Origin: Engraulis encrasicolus
Lineage: Eukaryota; Chordata; Actinopteri; Clupeiformes; Engraulidae
NCBI RefSeq assembly: GCF_034702125.1
Contig: NC_085880.1
Location: forward strand, 44,887,077-44,951,076
Reading direction: 5' to 3'
Length of the DNA stretch: 64,000 nt
Shown here: positions 10,446 through 22,640 of the stretch, piece by piece
Layout of the letters: every line of letters starts with the position of its first letter
Position numbering within the stretch: position 1 is the stretch's first letter
Notes under the pieces: model-generated
The model's database searches: none
Told to the model about the DNA's origin: nothing
The model's input: the letters and a program-made list of their open reading frames with translations, nothing else
Translations under genes and position numbers: made by a program

Positions 10446-11383
10446 AAATGTTATTGCAGGCTCAGGTGGCGAGCCGAGCAACCTTGCCCGTGGCTAGTTC
10501 TACAGCCGGCCGGGCCGGGGCCGGTGCCCCTACAAGGGCGCTCCCCTCCCTCCCTTCCTCCCTTCCTCCCTCCCTCCCTCCGCTATGAGCAAGGGATCCA
10601 GCTGTGGCCGCTTTTGACATATAGGTCGAAACTGCATAATTCACTTCAAGAACACAACCTGAGTGAAAACAGCAGTTGCACCGGGCGGCTTTGTAAATAG
10701 AGCGCTCCGCTCCGCTCCGCTCGCTCGCTATACAGTCTGGCCTCATCTGGTCACGATGCTTCCAGATGCTGTGGCTAGCGAGGCGCTATTAGCAGTTTCC
10801 TGGGGAGACCTGTTAACACATAGCTGATTTACACCATCGGCACACAGTGAAGTCAAGACCGCAGTGTTATTTTCAACACGGACAAAGTATAGGATCAACA
10901 CTGTGAGTGTTATGTGTGACTGTGTGCACTCTGTGAGTTGAGTTGCTAACCCACTGAATCTTATAACTTTTTTTCACATTCAGTGCATTTCTGTGAACAC
11001 AAGAAGTTTTTGTACTAAACACAAACTTCACAAACCCTCCACCAAAACTGAATCACAGATCTTCTTTTTTTTCCCCACTTGTTTCACTCACTCTCTGCCG
11101 TTTGGTGGTAAATAGCTGCTAAACAAACCCCCCCCTGCTGCTTTGGGGTGCTCAAGAAATTGACTTTTCCTCAAAATTCCCTTGACCCTTGACCTGTGGG
11201 GGTCAGCGAGTAAATGTGCTGATGTAATGCCCCTCCTGTGTGGGCCGCCGCCTCTTCACCCGCTAATTATTACAAGCCAGCTCCTGGTGTGTTAATACAT
11301 GGTTTCCGGAAACCGCTCTTAAAGTATCAAATAAACATATGCAGCAACAGAATTCACTGTGAGCGGCCTAGGCCTGCATGTGC
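10446..11383. other. mixed unique and low-complexity sequence
   Basis: Holds a pyrimidine tract of ccttccct type at 10543-10581 and a ctccg/ctcg repeat at 10703-10730. Otherwise unique, no gene seen. Confidence 0.45.
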
Positions 11384-11395
11384 CTGTGTGTGTTT

Positions 11396-11454
<59 letters not shown>

Positions 11455-11460
11455 AGGGAG

Positions 11461-11497
<37 letters not shown>
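11384..11497. repeat. compound (TG)n-(GA)n microsatellite
   Basis: A TG run to 11451, a short tttgaggga spacer, then a GA run from 11459 to 11497. Confidence 0.97.
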
Positions 11498-11498
<1 letters not shown>

Positions 11499-13500
11499 CC
11501 ACATGGTCACCCCTTCCACATCTGGCGTCTCTTGTTCCTACTACAAGTCGGGTTCTGTTCAGTGTTCCTCTGCATTAGGTTGCCAGAGTTTGAAAATCAA
11601 AACAATCAAGTTGGACGTTTTTAGCGCGGGAGCATCATAATAAAGCAAATATATGTGCCACAAGTAGTTAAAGGACACCGTACGTTATGGAGTAACTGGT
11701 AATGTGTTTTTAAAAAAGTATCGCTATGTGTGTTACCTCATTCAGCATCCAGATCTAGTGGTGGTAACTCAGGAACTCGGCTTCAAAGGGTACTGTACAC
11801 TTTATCCTGCTGTTGTTCCTCTCACTGTCAGTTTTCACTTTCTTACTGAAGCGCACCTTTCAACATTAAAGTCTCCTTTTGATTTTTCAAGAGAGGGTCG
11901 TTTTGTGTTGTGGTTGAGTTTGAGGCTTTTTTTTTTTTGATGAGGTAATGTAACAGCACAAGCCCTTGAGAGCAGCAAATTAAATTGGGACTGGGGGGGT
12001 GTGGGGTGTGGGGGGGACTAATGAAGCTCCAAGGCCGTCGCCTCTCAGAACTGGTGGATGTATCTGTAAGCAAAAGCGGAAACAAGGTTGGAAATCAAAG
12101 GCCGGAGGGAGTCGGAGAGGCCATCAGAAGTTCAGTTTTTCACGGTATCATGTGTCCACTCCCTGTTGACAGATCACTACTGTTCGCCAAGCGAGCGAGC
12201 GAGCGGCAATAGATGCCTCACGGACGGAACAGAATGTTTTGTGAGAGTGCTTGGTACACCATTCGCTCATTGACTTTTATATATAGGATATTATTATTAT
12301 GATTATGAATTGCAAAATAAATATTGAATCCATGTGCAAATCTTCAAGACAGATTAAAGTTTCTAAAAAATCCCATATGTATCTGCCTGTCCATGAAAGT
12401 AGCTAATGAATTGGTTAATATGGAACTACATATGTCATCAGTGTTGCAAAATTTGCTCAAATGACTGAGAACAGTTCATATAGTTTGTTTAATCCCCGAC
12501 GGACCTGTCACACAAGGAGTTATAAGCATGAAAAAAAGTCAATTTATATATATATCTATTGATTTTATCTTTTAAACACATTGATGTTTAAACACAAACA
12601 GTGTACTTGGGCTCTAAAATGAGCTTAAATAATATTGCATATCTCTAAAGCTGATATTAGGCAAAATATGACAATACGTTTTAACATTTTACCAAACATC
12701 TATGAATGTAATCCAACAATATGATACTTACGCAAAATAAAAAACAGACTTTTCTCCCCCAACACACAGTAAATACTAATCAAATAGGCATGGCTTATGG
12801 CTGACTTTGTATTCTAGAATCATCATAGCACACATACAGATAATGGAAGATTTTAGCTGTAAAATAAAAACGCGGTTTAAATGGGCTTGCATGGCCAGGG
12901 CCAGCTTTTACATTTTTTTGTCTTAAAGCAAACACAGACAAATGTCACAGGATTTTGCAGACACATCCACACACACAACACGATGTATAAACAGGCACCT
13001 CACACACCTCTCTATACTCGGTGCTGATGGTATGCTTCTGTATTTTAATACAATCACAGCCAGTCATGAGGGTAAACACAATTACAGATCCCTTATTTTG
13101 AATACACACACTTAACGCAGGAGGCTGATGATGAGGAATATAATTCAGTTTTATTTTCCATGCCTGTCCAGGCGGATTTAACGCTTTACGGCAACAAAAA
13201 ATCAGTGTCATATCTCCACTACAAAAGATGAATTATATACACACACACACGCTCTTAAAAGGTAAGTCATGTGGGTGGGGTGGTGAGTGACTTAGTTCAA
13301 CACCGACTATAAAACCCCTCTATGCCGATCTCGCTGCCTCGCAGGTCAACCAGATTAGCCTCTGAGCAGGGCCATGGAATGACGAGGGGGGGTTGGAGGG
13401 TGACGAGGGGGGGCTGTGGAGTGGAGAGAGCCAGGACACCCACTCTATCTCCTCCATCCCACTCCCAGATGATTTGAATGCAATCGGGAAGTGCAATGAG
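11498..13500. other. unique AT-rich sequence, no gene
   Basis: No complete transposon or supported open frame. Minor features: a gcgagcgagcg run at 12190, AT dinucleotides near 12545, and short CA tracts at 12968 and 13240. Confidence 0.45.
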
Positions 13501-15244
13501 GCGACACACACACACAAGTCAGGGGAGGGAGGAGGGACGAGGAGGAGGAGGGGGGGTGCATTAAGTGGCCTGTTATTTACACATCATAAGCCTGTCTATT
13601 ACATTGGTGTCTAGAGGGTCCTCTTCAGCGTCGGCTCTCAGCTTAGTGCAGGACACACTCCCCGGTTCAATGTTTGCTTTTCACACTAGCATGCTGATTG
13701 GGTGATTTCGGGGGGTGATACGGCGTCGCATCATAATGGGCTGGCATGTAGAGGAACAGAACATCAGGTCTGATGTAGCCAGGAGAGAAATGCCATTTGG
13801 GAGCATTACAAGGCAAGGAAGGGGAAAATGTGCCCATCTTTCCAGTCAAATAGCTCGGGAGGGAAGAGAAAAAAAGGAGAGACAGATTGATGTAGATAGC
13901 ACCATAGCGCCATAATGTTTTGACTCTTAAAATTCATCAAAAGGGAGTTAGTGGCTTTGAAACATTTATATTGCTTAAACAGAGCAGCCCAACATTTTTT
14001 TTAAACTTATACTGACTGACTTTATAAGAAAACTGTCCCTAGCTTGTTTTGAATGCTTATGCAACAGATTTATTTTTTTACAATAGCAATAAATATCAAC
14101 ATTTACTGTGTTAGTATATTAAAGGAAACTGTGTGAGATTTCCAGAATATGGTTATTCACAGGTTTTTTCAGAGTTTTTTTTCCCTAGAAAAGCCTTATG
14201 ATCCATACACTAGGATGTTCACTAAAACAGCACAATAAAAAAGCATGAAGAGCATTAAACACTGGTAAGCCATTTAAAAAGGGAGATCAACAATAACATA
14301 TCTAGGTCAGTTTCACACACCACTGTAATAAAATAGAAAATAGCATTGAATTAAGATGGTAGTGAAAAAAAGGCTAAAGGGAAGGAGATGTATCACAGAA
14401 AAAAATTATATGTTTATTAGGAAAAGGCTTGAGCTATTCCAGTTTTTGTAATGTATCACCCTGTTTGTCTATTTTCAAAATAAGGTGGAAAATAGTTTGT
14501 ACCTCTCTGCATGATATTGTCCATTTCTACACGTATTAACACATATGCATAATGCGAGCAATACATTCCATGCTTCATAGATTTCGCACAACAAAACGGT
14601 TATTATGGCACATCACGACTGCCATCATAAGCAAAGAGGGTTTAAAATGACAGGAATTTAGCAAGCCAGATATTGAAAAGCTGAGAGTAAATTACATTTC
14701 TCTGTCTGGTTGCTCTGCCATAACATCCTCCATTATCAATGGTTACCCTGCCCCACCTAGTGGTGACAAGGGGAGAGCCACAGCCAGCAAGCCACTGAAC
14801 AGACGGAGAGGGCGAGTGTGTGAGTGAGAGTGTGAGTGAGAGAGTCAGTGTGCCCTGTGTCACAGTGTCTGAGAACGGGAAGAGCCACCCCTGAGTCGGC
14901 CCCATGTTTCACTCACATCCACGCGCTGTAATATACAGTATATACGGCTTCTCTCTTGGCCCTCTCGCTCACCCATCCGAAGGCTTCTTCACTCTCATTG
15001 TGACGGTGACACATACCAACACACTGGACATCCGCTGGAAAATATGGTCATTAAACATAAGTGTGATACTACAAAATAGTAGTTATAGCATACAGTTACA
15101 GATATTGCAACATATATTTTTATACTAATGTTTTTCTTTTCCTGCATAGACATATGGGTAGAGATGTCATTGGGGTCATTTGTTTTAATTGTAGAGCACG
15201 CTGTTTCACCTGAGTAAATCCAATAAAATGTGGCATCTCTGATG
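13501..15244. other. unique sequence, no gene
   Basis: Contains a GGA-rich stretch (13520-13556) and a GTGA/GAGT-rich stretch (14810-14850). The open frames here are short and motif-free. No transposon ends seen. Confidence 0.45.
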
Positions 15245-15565
15245 GATTATAATTATAATCCCCTCCGCCAAGGAGGTTATGTTTACGGTAGCATTGGTTT
15301 GTCTGTTTGTCTGTCTGTTTGTCTGTCAGCACTCCGCAGGATAAACTTAAAAAGTTCTGAATGGGTTTTGATTAAACTTTGGGGAGCTGTTGGAGATGAC
15401 AAAAGGAACAAGTGGTTACATTTTGGTGATGATCTGGAGCACGATCCGGATACAGGAATTTAAAAAAAGTCTTGAGACTTGAGCAGAAAACAATAGGGTG
15501 TAACATAGTTAAATGATCTATCAAACAGCTTCCTTGGCGAAGGTCTACACTCTCATTTCTAGTTA
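15245..15565. mobile_element. element with cgccaaggagg/cttggcgaagg ends
   Basis: Starts ctccgccaaggaggttatg, followed by a tgtctgtttgtctg run, and ends cttccttggcgaaggtctac then catttctagttatt. It shares this architecture with the element at 7145-8115 but lacks the long tandem array. Non-coding, about 0.3 kb. Confidence 0.55.
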
Positions 15566-15740
15566 TTATTATTATCATCATAATTATGATCATAGTTATC
15601 ATCATTATTATGATTATGATTATTATCATTACTATTATTATTATTATTATTATTATTATTATGATTATTATTATGATTATTATTATTTCTACTACTACCA
15701 CTACTATAACTACTACTCTTACTACTATTATCATTAGTGC
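15566..15740. repeat. compound (ATT)n/(ATG)n/(ACT)n microsatellite
   Basis: Trinucleotide repeat mixture directly downstream of the ctagttatt end of the preceding element, which may have seeded it. It generates several artefact open frames of Ile, Tyr or Asn. Confidence 0.93.
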
Positions 15741-16784
15741 CAATTCTAATCAACTTCACATTTTGGGTGGTTTCGCTCGAGTGAACTCCGCAGCCAGCCC
15801 ACCCATCAGTCAGGCCCCCCTGGTCACATCTGAGGGACAGGAAGTGTGGCCCCTGGCTGGGTGTGGCCCGGCCCGGCCCGGTAACTCCATCGCGCCCTGG
15901 TGGCACGCAGCGCAGCGCAGCGCAGCAGAGGGGAGCAGGGTTACGCTCGGTCGGTCGCATGTGCGGTAGGTATGCGGAGCGCTCCTAGAATCCTAGAACA
16001 ACCAACGCTTCAGTGTACCGTGTAACGTAGCGCATTAACCGCGGCCATGAGTAATTTGGATTTTTGTGTGTTTTGACAAATGATCAAATTTGATGTAAGT
16101 AATTTGGAATTTGGTGTTTTGACTTAATTTGACGCACTTCCTCTCTATGCAGTTAATTGGAATCGTGTCAAACTGTGTGGATACACATGACGTGTCGCGC
16201 AGGCAGGCGTTGGTCTTGGAAGCTTAAAGAGTGTGTTGACTTACTTAAATGTGCTGAAATGATATGATGCAATAATTTAAAATGTCTGGCAAATAAACAG
16301 GACATACTGTATGATGCATGTGCATCACTTGAGCATTTTACATTTCCAGATCTGCCCAGCAAATGTTTAACATCAAACTAACATAATACATATGTACATA
16401 TGCTGATGTTTTACTATTGTGCAAAATACCAAACTATTGGTGTGGTCATACTGAAGCATGCAGAACATGCAGCAGTGGTTGTGTTTATGTTATTACATAT
16501 TGTCTGTGGTGCTCATGGTGACTGTATCTATCATTTCAATCTTTTCTTTATGAATAAGATAAAGCATTAACCCTTTCATAACATCTACAGTACATACGGT
16601 AATGAGGACATTTAAGTAGGGGGATGGGCTCATCATAGTTATTTTCCCCGGAATTATTATGTTTGTAGTACCAGTAGCTTCATTAGAATAGGCCTACGTA
16701 AACTTCATTTCTTATCTAGCACACTAGTAGAATGTGTAATAATAAGGCATCATTAGTGCAACATGGCGGCTCACAGCAGTTGTG
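15741..16784. other. unique sequence, no gene
   Basis: Includes a short GCGCA repeat (15907-15925) and a duplicated tttgatgtaagtaatttgga-like phrase near 16050-16110. Nothing else recognised. Confidence 0.45.
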
Positions 16785-17001
16785 CAGAACACACATACAG
16801 TAAATATACTGTACATACTTGCATGCATACATACATTCATACTGTACATACATGCATACATACATACATACGCAAATACGTAGGCTACATTCTTGTATAC
16901 AGTACATACATAGCATACATACATGCAGTACGCCTACATGAACTGTACACACCTTTCAATAGCAGTTAACTTGTGTATAATGTATGCAATTATATTATAT
17001 T

Positions 17002-17038
<37 letters not shown>

Positions 17039-17057
17039 TATATTTATATATATATAT
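16785..17057. repeat. (CATA)n and (TA)n low-complexity block
   Basis: A catacatacata-type tetranucleotide tract at 16795-16930, then TA repeats at 16990-17057 with two tatattatatttata phrases. Confidence 0.93.
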
Positions 17058-17343
17058 TCACAACATTTACAATAATAATAGCAATAATTCCAAATGGATA
17101 TTTAAATCAAGTCAAGTTTGCATAGTTTTAGGACACTTTTAAATAATAGGGTTAAAATGTATTGGCCTAGCCATTTGTTCTATTTAGTGCCTGTACAGTA
17201 GGTCTTGTGACTCACATTTTTGTGCTGCTTTGGAGCAGTATAACAACAAAACATTTTAATACCAAGGCAAACCTCTGGCTTTGTTTTCTTGGCTCTCACT
17301 CTGCAGATATGCTGCGGTCAGGCTAGGTAATGATGCTAATTAG

Positions 17344-17709
17344 CAGTGGTGTCAACAATGATCGATTCGGCGATGCAATCCAATGCGGGGCATGGACGAT
17401 CCAGAATCGATCCGGCAAGTTCCAGAATCGATCCGGCAATTTTTTTAAGTTTCAATTACTTCCATGGATATTTCGGGAGCAAATGAATGAAAAATGAAAA
17501 ACAGCCAATAAATTGTTGCTCAGTATCTGACTACTTGTTTTGCCTCATCATGACTGATTAAACATTTACTTTACTTTCAGTAGAAATGTAATGCATTGCA
17601 ATGCATTGTAGAATTGAATCGGATCGGATCGGATCGCATAGAATCGAATCGGATAGCTGCCTCCCGAATCGTAATCGAATCGTGAGGGCAGTGCCGATCC
17701 ACACCACTA
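17344..17709. mobile_element. hAT MITE, CAGTGGTGT ends
   Basis: Starts cagtggtgtcaacaatgatc and ends gatccacaccacta. It is flanked by ctaattag at 17336-17343 and 17710-17717, an exact 8-bp duplication. 366 bp. The interior is rich in cgaatcg and cggatc motifs, including a short ggatc repeat near 17620. Confidence 0.85.
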
Positions 17710-17905
17710 CTAATTAGCCTTATCTTCAATGGGATTGTAATAGGCTGGCTGTTCCTATCATAACACGTGCCTGCACACCACCAACTCACTCGCCATAGAG
17801 AAACACCATGGCACAACCCCACGGCAAACGATACGTGATGAAGGCCAGCGAAGGGGAAGGCAAACAGCAAACGTCTTAATGAGCCAGTTAATGGCTACAC
17901 TCATA

Positions 17906-18191
17906 AGCGAGCCGTGCACAGACAGGGATGAGGTGGTGCTAAAGCACTTGCCCCTTTGCCCTACCGGACAAAAAAAATGCCCTTTTTGAAAGTCCTTTTT
18001 TTGTCACAATGTAGTGTGGTCCACGTTGACATGATAATGTACAGATGCTTCATGATCATGTGACAATAATGGCCCAATATTATATACAGTATATAGTGTG
18101 GATAGCCTACAGTAGTAAGGCTTCTGGAAGTTCCACATGCCCCCACCCTGCACCTTCTGCATTTGCCCCCCAAAATGTCGGTGCACGCCAC
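17906..18191 (-). mobile_element. MITE-like repeat with gtgcac ends
   Basis: One end reads gagccgtgcacagac, the other tgtcggtgcacgccactg. The interior (aaagcacttgcccctttgcc, aatgccctttttgaaag) matches, in reverse, the segment at 55440-55603. A third partial copy lies at 18940-19055. Ends suggest hAT; no target duplication found. Confidence 0.55.
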
Positions 18192-18199
18192 TGGCTAGC

Positions 18200-18559
18200 T
18201 AGTAGGGCTGTAACGATATTTTATTGATATGTAATTGTTGTGTTTAACAGTTAGACATACTGAACGTAATACAGATATTGTATTGAACCGAGAAATCGTG
18301 ATACACAGAGTCACAGCACTGTATCGCGATGCAAGAAGGCAGTATCGTGATACACCTTTTCAAAGTTCTGTCACCCTTCAGTGCAGAAATCAACCAGATG
18401 ATATGATGTGATATGATGATTTAAATGATCTGTTATCGTTTTTTTGTGAAAAAAAGAAATGAATAAAAAAGATACATTTTAAAAATCGTGCATCAAACCG
18501 TAGGTCAAATATCGTAATATGAACCAAATCGTGAGTTGAGTGTATCGTTACAGCCCTAC
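18200..18559. mobile_element. hAT MITE, TAGGGCTGTAACGATA ends
   Basis: Inverted ends tagggctgtaacgatat and gtatcgttacagccctac. Flanking tggctagc at 18192-18199 and 18560-18567 is an 8-bp duplication. 360 bp, no coding capacity. The interior keeps several tatcgtgata-type motifs. Terminal type resembles the larger element at 34628-37274. Confidence 0.82.
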
Positions 18560-18567
18560 TGGCTAGC

Positions 18568-19104
18568 CAACGGGATATAGTCATTGCATTATCGCCAACT
18601 TCAAAACACTTGTTCCCACTTCCACATCACAAATCATGATTAGATACTGATTTAATTTTTTTTAAATTTTATCAGATAACATTACTTTTGTCAATACTTC
18701 TGGATGTGGACATGTTTTTCAGATTCCAGGAAGTTTAGTGTGGTAGGAGTGGCAACACTGGCACTGGCATTGGCAAGGTGTCATGGAACTTCTTGAAACC
18801 ACAGAAGAAGTTGTAGTAAGCATTGTAAAGATATTAGTTTCACATCGAACGATGTTAGTAAACACTGCCAGTGCTTTTTAAAACTAATGTTCGTATTCCC
18901 ATTGATGCATGCATGTTTTAGGTATGACAAAGCATGACAATAATACCCAGATATAACATACAGTATAGCCTCTATAGTAAGGCAGCTGGAAGTTTCACAT
19001 GCCCCCCGTCCGCCCTCAAGCACCTGCTCCCCAAAATGTCTGTGGACGCCACTGAGCCTACTATGCTGCTCCACCAGTGGAACGCTGTAGTAGTCAATAG
19101 CCTT
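18568..19104. other. intergenic with a partial gtgcac-type repeat
   Basis: The part at about 18940-19055 (catacagtatagcctctata to gtctgtggacgccactg) parallels 18080-18191. The rest is unique. Confidence 0.5.
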
Positions 19105-19434
19105 TATTACCGTAGTACTACACCAGTATGTCAGTACACTGGGCCTTTAGTAATACATTACTACCACAGTACTACACCACTATGTCAGTACACTGGGCCT
19201 TTAGTAATACATTACTACCACAGTACTACACCACTATGTCAGTACACTGGGCCTTTAGTAATACATTACTACCACAGTACTACACCACTATGTCAGTACA
19301 CTGGGCCTTTAGTAATACATTACTACCACAGTACTACACCACTATGTCAGTACACTGGGCCTTTAGTAATACTGTACATTACTACCGTAGTACTACACCA
19401 GTATGTCAGTACACTGGGCCTTTAGTAATACATT
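19105..19434 (+). repeat. 54-bp minisatellite, about six copies
   Basis: The unit begins tactaccacagtactacacc, continues actatgtcagtacactgggc and ends ctttagtaatacat. Inner units are almost identical; the outer ones carry accgtag and accagtatg variants, and the last but one has a small insertion (atactgtacat). Because 54 is a multiple of three, open frames run through with an 18-residue period; there is no sign that they are translated. Confidence 0.95.
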
Positions 19435-19469
19435 ATGACTTGACCATTGCCATTCTGGTAACAGCTAAT

Positions 19470-19585
19470 TCATAACACACACACACACACACACACACAC
19501 AATACACACGCACGCACGTACACACACAATACACACAGACATACAGATACACACACATAACACACAGACACACACACACACTCAA
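19470..19585. repeat. CA-rich low-complexity tract
   Basis: A (CA)n run at 19475-19500 followed by degenerate acacac/acgcac/acagac repeats. Confidence 0.9.
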
Positions 19586-19799
19586 AAGCATGCACAAAGT
19601 TGGGGCATATAAAAAAGAAACCCCTTCAGACGGAGCAGACGGGATTTTCACAGTAAAATAAGTAGGCCTGTATTTGGCAGTGTCTGAATACGGAGTAACA
19701 ACTGTCATGTTCACTGGGAACTGTTCACTGCATCCATTCATGTTGTACTACCACTGTGTGGTGTACCATTGAGTTATGTGTTCCACAAAGAACAACACA

Positions 19800-19998
19800 C
19801 AGTGTTGCCAGATTGGGCGGTTTCTCGCCCAATTGGGCTGCTAAGGATGGCCGTCGGCGGGTAAAAATGCAAACTTATAGCCACAAAAATCAAGAGAATT
19901 TAGTTCAAATTGGGCAGGATATAGTGCTTCCAGGTGGGTTTTGAGCATTTTTTCGGGCTGGAAATCATCAGTCTCATCTGGCAATCCTGGCAACACTG
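19800..19998 (-). mobile_element. hAT MITE family A, copy 2
   Basis: Starts cagtgttgccagattgggcg and ends ctggcaacactg; inverted relative to copy 1. The half after about 19910 (gcttccaggtgggttttgag, ttcgggctggaaatcatcag) differs from most copies but matches copy 29024, so these two form a subfamily. No matching 8-bp flanks found. Confidence 0.85.
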
Positions 19999-20640
19999 TG
20001 AAGGAGTGCAGTGCAGGTTGTTGGCTTTGACCTTTGATGCTGTGAAGGTATCCTGCAGACTGCAGAGCAGCAGCACAGAAGGAAGGAGCCATTACTTATA
20101 ATGCGGCCGTCCAACCGTACGGTACGTCTGAGATACGAGAATGTTTATGAAAATCTACAGACCCCCCAGAGCGTCCGATCACAATATAGTCATCACAGAC
20201 AGAAAATGTACTGTACACGCAGAAATAGTCTTCTACGAAAAGGAGGAAAAAAGCGCCTTTGACTTTTGAACAGGGTTTCTATAGCCTTTCGAGATACACA
20301 TGGGATGATTTTATACACCTCTGGAAACAATTCATACACACAAGGAAATAGCTTTTCCAAAAAAAATCCCTGGCAACAGAAGTTTTCCACCTGCTCTTAC
20401 ACCCCCCGTCCCCCCCATCACTGCCCCTTGGCTGTAACATTATCTGGCTCTCAGAGTATCTCTTGTTCAATTGCTCAGAGTGGCACGGCCTTACTAAAGC
20501 CTGTCAGCAATTCGTTCTTTTACAATAATGATGTCAAGATGAAAGAATGAGACCGCGCTATAGTTAGAGAGACTTAAGTTTGGAGGGAAGGAGGCGAGCC
20601 ACTACACTGCAGAATGGTGTCCAGCACACACTAGAGCCGA
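19999..20640. other. unique sequence, no gene
   Basis: Short open frames on both strands at 20193-20550 lack motifs. Nothing recognised. Confidence 0.45.
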
Positions 20641-21200
20641 GGAATCCTCACCTCTCTCTCTCTCCCTCTCTCTCCCTCCTTCTCTCTCTCTCTCTCCGAG
20701 CCACTCCATTTACATGAGAGTAATGGAGGGAGTAAATTATTGCCAGCTGATTCTTCTGTTTTCTTTTTTTTTCTCTCTTCTCTCTCCCCCTCTCTGCGCC
20801 GCGTGAGACATGGCAGGCAGATGTTGATATTGTGAAGTTGAATACATTATGATCCTAATCTGCATAATTTTCACTTTCATCTCTGGGAAGCCATTGCCGC
20901 TGAATGGCTCGTTTTATCAATTGATTTATTAAAAATGGCAGCTCCAAACACCCTCTTGTCTGTCACTGGCTGTCTGTGAAAGTGCTGAGTGGGGGGACAG
21001 TGTGTAGTCCTCTCCTCTCCTCTCCTCTCTGCGTGCTGGAAATGAAGAGGTCTATTTATTTCTGTAATCGTCCACTTATTTATTTATTTGGGGGCGGCGG
21101 CGCTCCGTATTGCTGCCATATGTGGAATGCTCCAAACCATTGATTTTAGTCCGTGACAATCCCTGCTTTTGTTTCCTCGAGGGGATTTACATTTTGATGG
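20641..21200. promoter_or_regulatory. candidate conserved non-coding block after a (TC)n tract
   Basis: A TC-rich tract (20650-20697) precedes repeat-free sequence with atttacatgagagtaatgg, gaatacattatgatcctaat and ttttatcaattgatttatta. The even composition and homeodomain-like ATTGAT/TAAT motifs suggest regulatory DNA. Inference only. Confidence 0.3.
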
Positions 21201-21655
21201 GAGCTAATGCCTAACCTGAGCCCGTAGGCCTGTTTTATGGATATCCTCTTTACAAGCCTTAAACTTGCTGTACAAGGCGCTACTGGTCACTTTTAATTTG
21301 CCCTTAACTTGCACCCTGTATTAAGAAGAAATGGGACCACCACACGTCCAATGTCTGCATTGCTGACTGCATTGAAATTCACTGAATATTGAGTTGTTTG
21401 GGCTGCAAACAGTGGTCTTGGCCTGACAGTTTTTTTTCCCTCTAAATTAACAAATTGTACACAAAATGAGATTCATGACTGCGAGTGTGCAGACAATAGT
21501 TTCAATCAGATAGAAACCATGAAGTTTTTTTTTTACTTGATGGTGGATGATGCAACTCTTGAGTCACTGACTATTATCTGCCTGATGAGACCACCGGCCA
21601 CTTGTACAAATAAGGCCTCAGCTGTTCCTGATGGAGGGAGAATCCTATCCCCAAG
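21201..21655. other. unique intergenic sequence
   Basis: Nothing recognised. Confidence 0.45.
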
Positions 21656-21868
21656 CAGTGTTGCCAGATGTGCGTGATCAAAACCCGCCCAAAAGGTTCT
21701 CAAAAAACACCAAAATGCACTAAATTCCGCCCACTTTCAACAAATTGCATTGATTTCTATGGGCACAAAACAGCAGAAAAATAAAGGCAAATTTCCCCCG
21801 TTTTTACCCGCACACGGCCATCCCAAGTAGCCCAATTGGGAGGGTAACCGCCCAACCTGGCAACACTG
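21656..21868 (+). mobile_element. hAT MITE family A, copy 3
   Basis: cagtgttgccagatgtg to cctggcaacactg, flanked by exact tccccaag at 21648-21655 and 21869-21876. 213 bp. Nearly canonical copy; the perfect duplication indicates a fairly recent insertion. Confidence 0.95.
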
Positions 21869-21876
21869 TCCCCAAG

Positions 21877-22524
21877 CCTGGCCAAACACTGAATCACTTG
21901 TACTGGAACTCTGTATCATTTTGCATGAGCCCAGGTCATCGAGAGGGTTGATAAATAACACGAATTAGGACTCCGAACCAAGTACTTATTTATCGTAATT
22001 TACCTTAATGAATCCGTAATATGAAACGTCACATCACCTTTGTAAAAACTTCTGGGTCTGCACGGAGAGCCATAATGAAATCAGGGGGCTTAACAATATA
22101 ATGTACTATAATAATGTTTACACAGGATTTAGTGACCGTTTTATGCCGGGTGTTTTCGCTCATCAGGCTTCGGCTACGCTTATGGTTACTGGCAGTAGGA
22201 TGATTTCTTCAGTGCACAGCGGAGTGCAACCATGTCAATCATCTTCACAGGTGCTGGTTAATAGCCTTTTAACTCCCCCATTATTTAGACGGGGCTAAAT
22301 GCTCGGGTGTATTCGTGTTTTGTTGTACGGCCTCGGTGGTGTTTCCACATCTATATTTACTGTAATCTCATCCCATTGTCTGTGAGCATATCTCTCCAGA
22401 GTTTTTAGCATGTAACTGGTTGTTGCTGTGATTTCCCAAGTGACCGTTTATTATTTATTCTCTCTGACTCTTCCCTAAACCCCCCCCCCCCCCCCCCCTC
22501 ACTCCACCCCCCACCCCCCTCTAA
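21877..22524. other. unique sequence with a poly-C tract
   Basis: A C-rich run at 22481-22518 is the only notable feature. Confidence 0.5.
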
Positions 22525-22640
22525 TGGGAATTCCCAAGACGGAGCGTGATCATTGCGCTAATGACAAATTGTTGTCAGCAATCTTATTAAGCACTGACAG
22601 AGAGAGGGTGAACTCCCACACCAATTATGTTATTCGGTCC
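22525..22640. promoter_or_regulatory. candidate conserved non-coding element
   Basis: Repeat-free block with ggaattcccaagacggagcg, gcgctaatgacaaattgttg and tcttattaagcactgac. Developmental-enhancer texture; no alignment available. Confidence 0.28.

Noticed and set aside
15372..15969. Several open frames of 74-133 residues on both strands
   Set aside because: Poly-Ile, Tyr, Asn translations of a trinucleotide microsatellite.
18934..19425. 163-residue open frame
   Set aside because: Produced by the 54-bp minisatellite with a period divisible by three.
19105..19434. Regularly spaced repeats resembling a CRISPR array
   Set aside because: Units are contiguous tandem copies without unique spacers, in a vertebrate-like genome.
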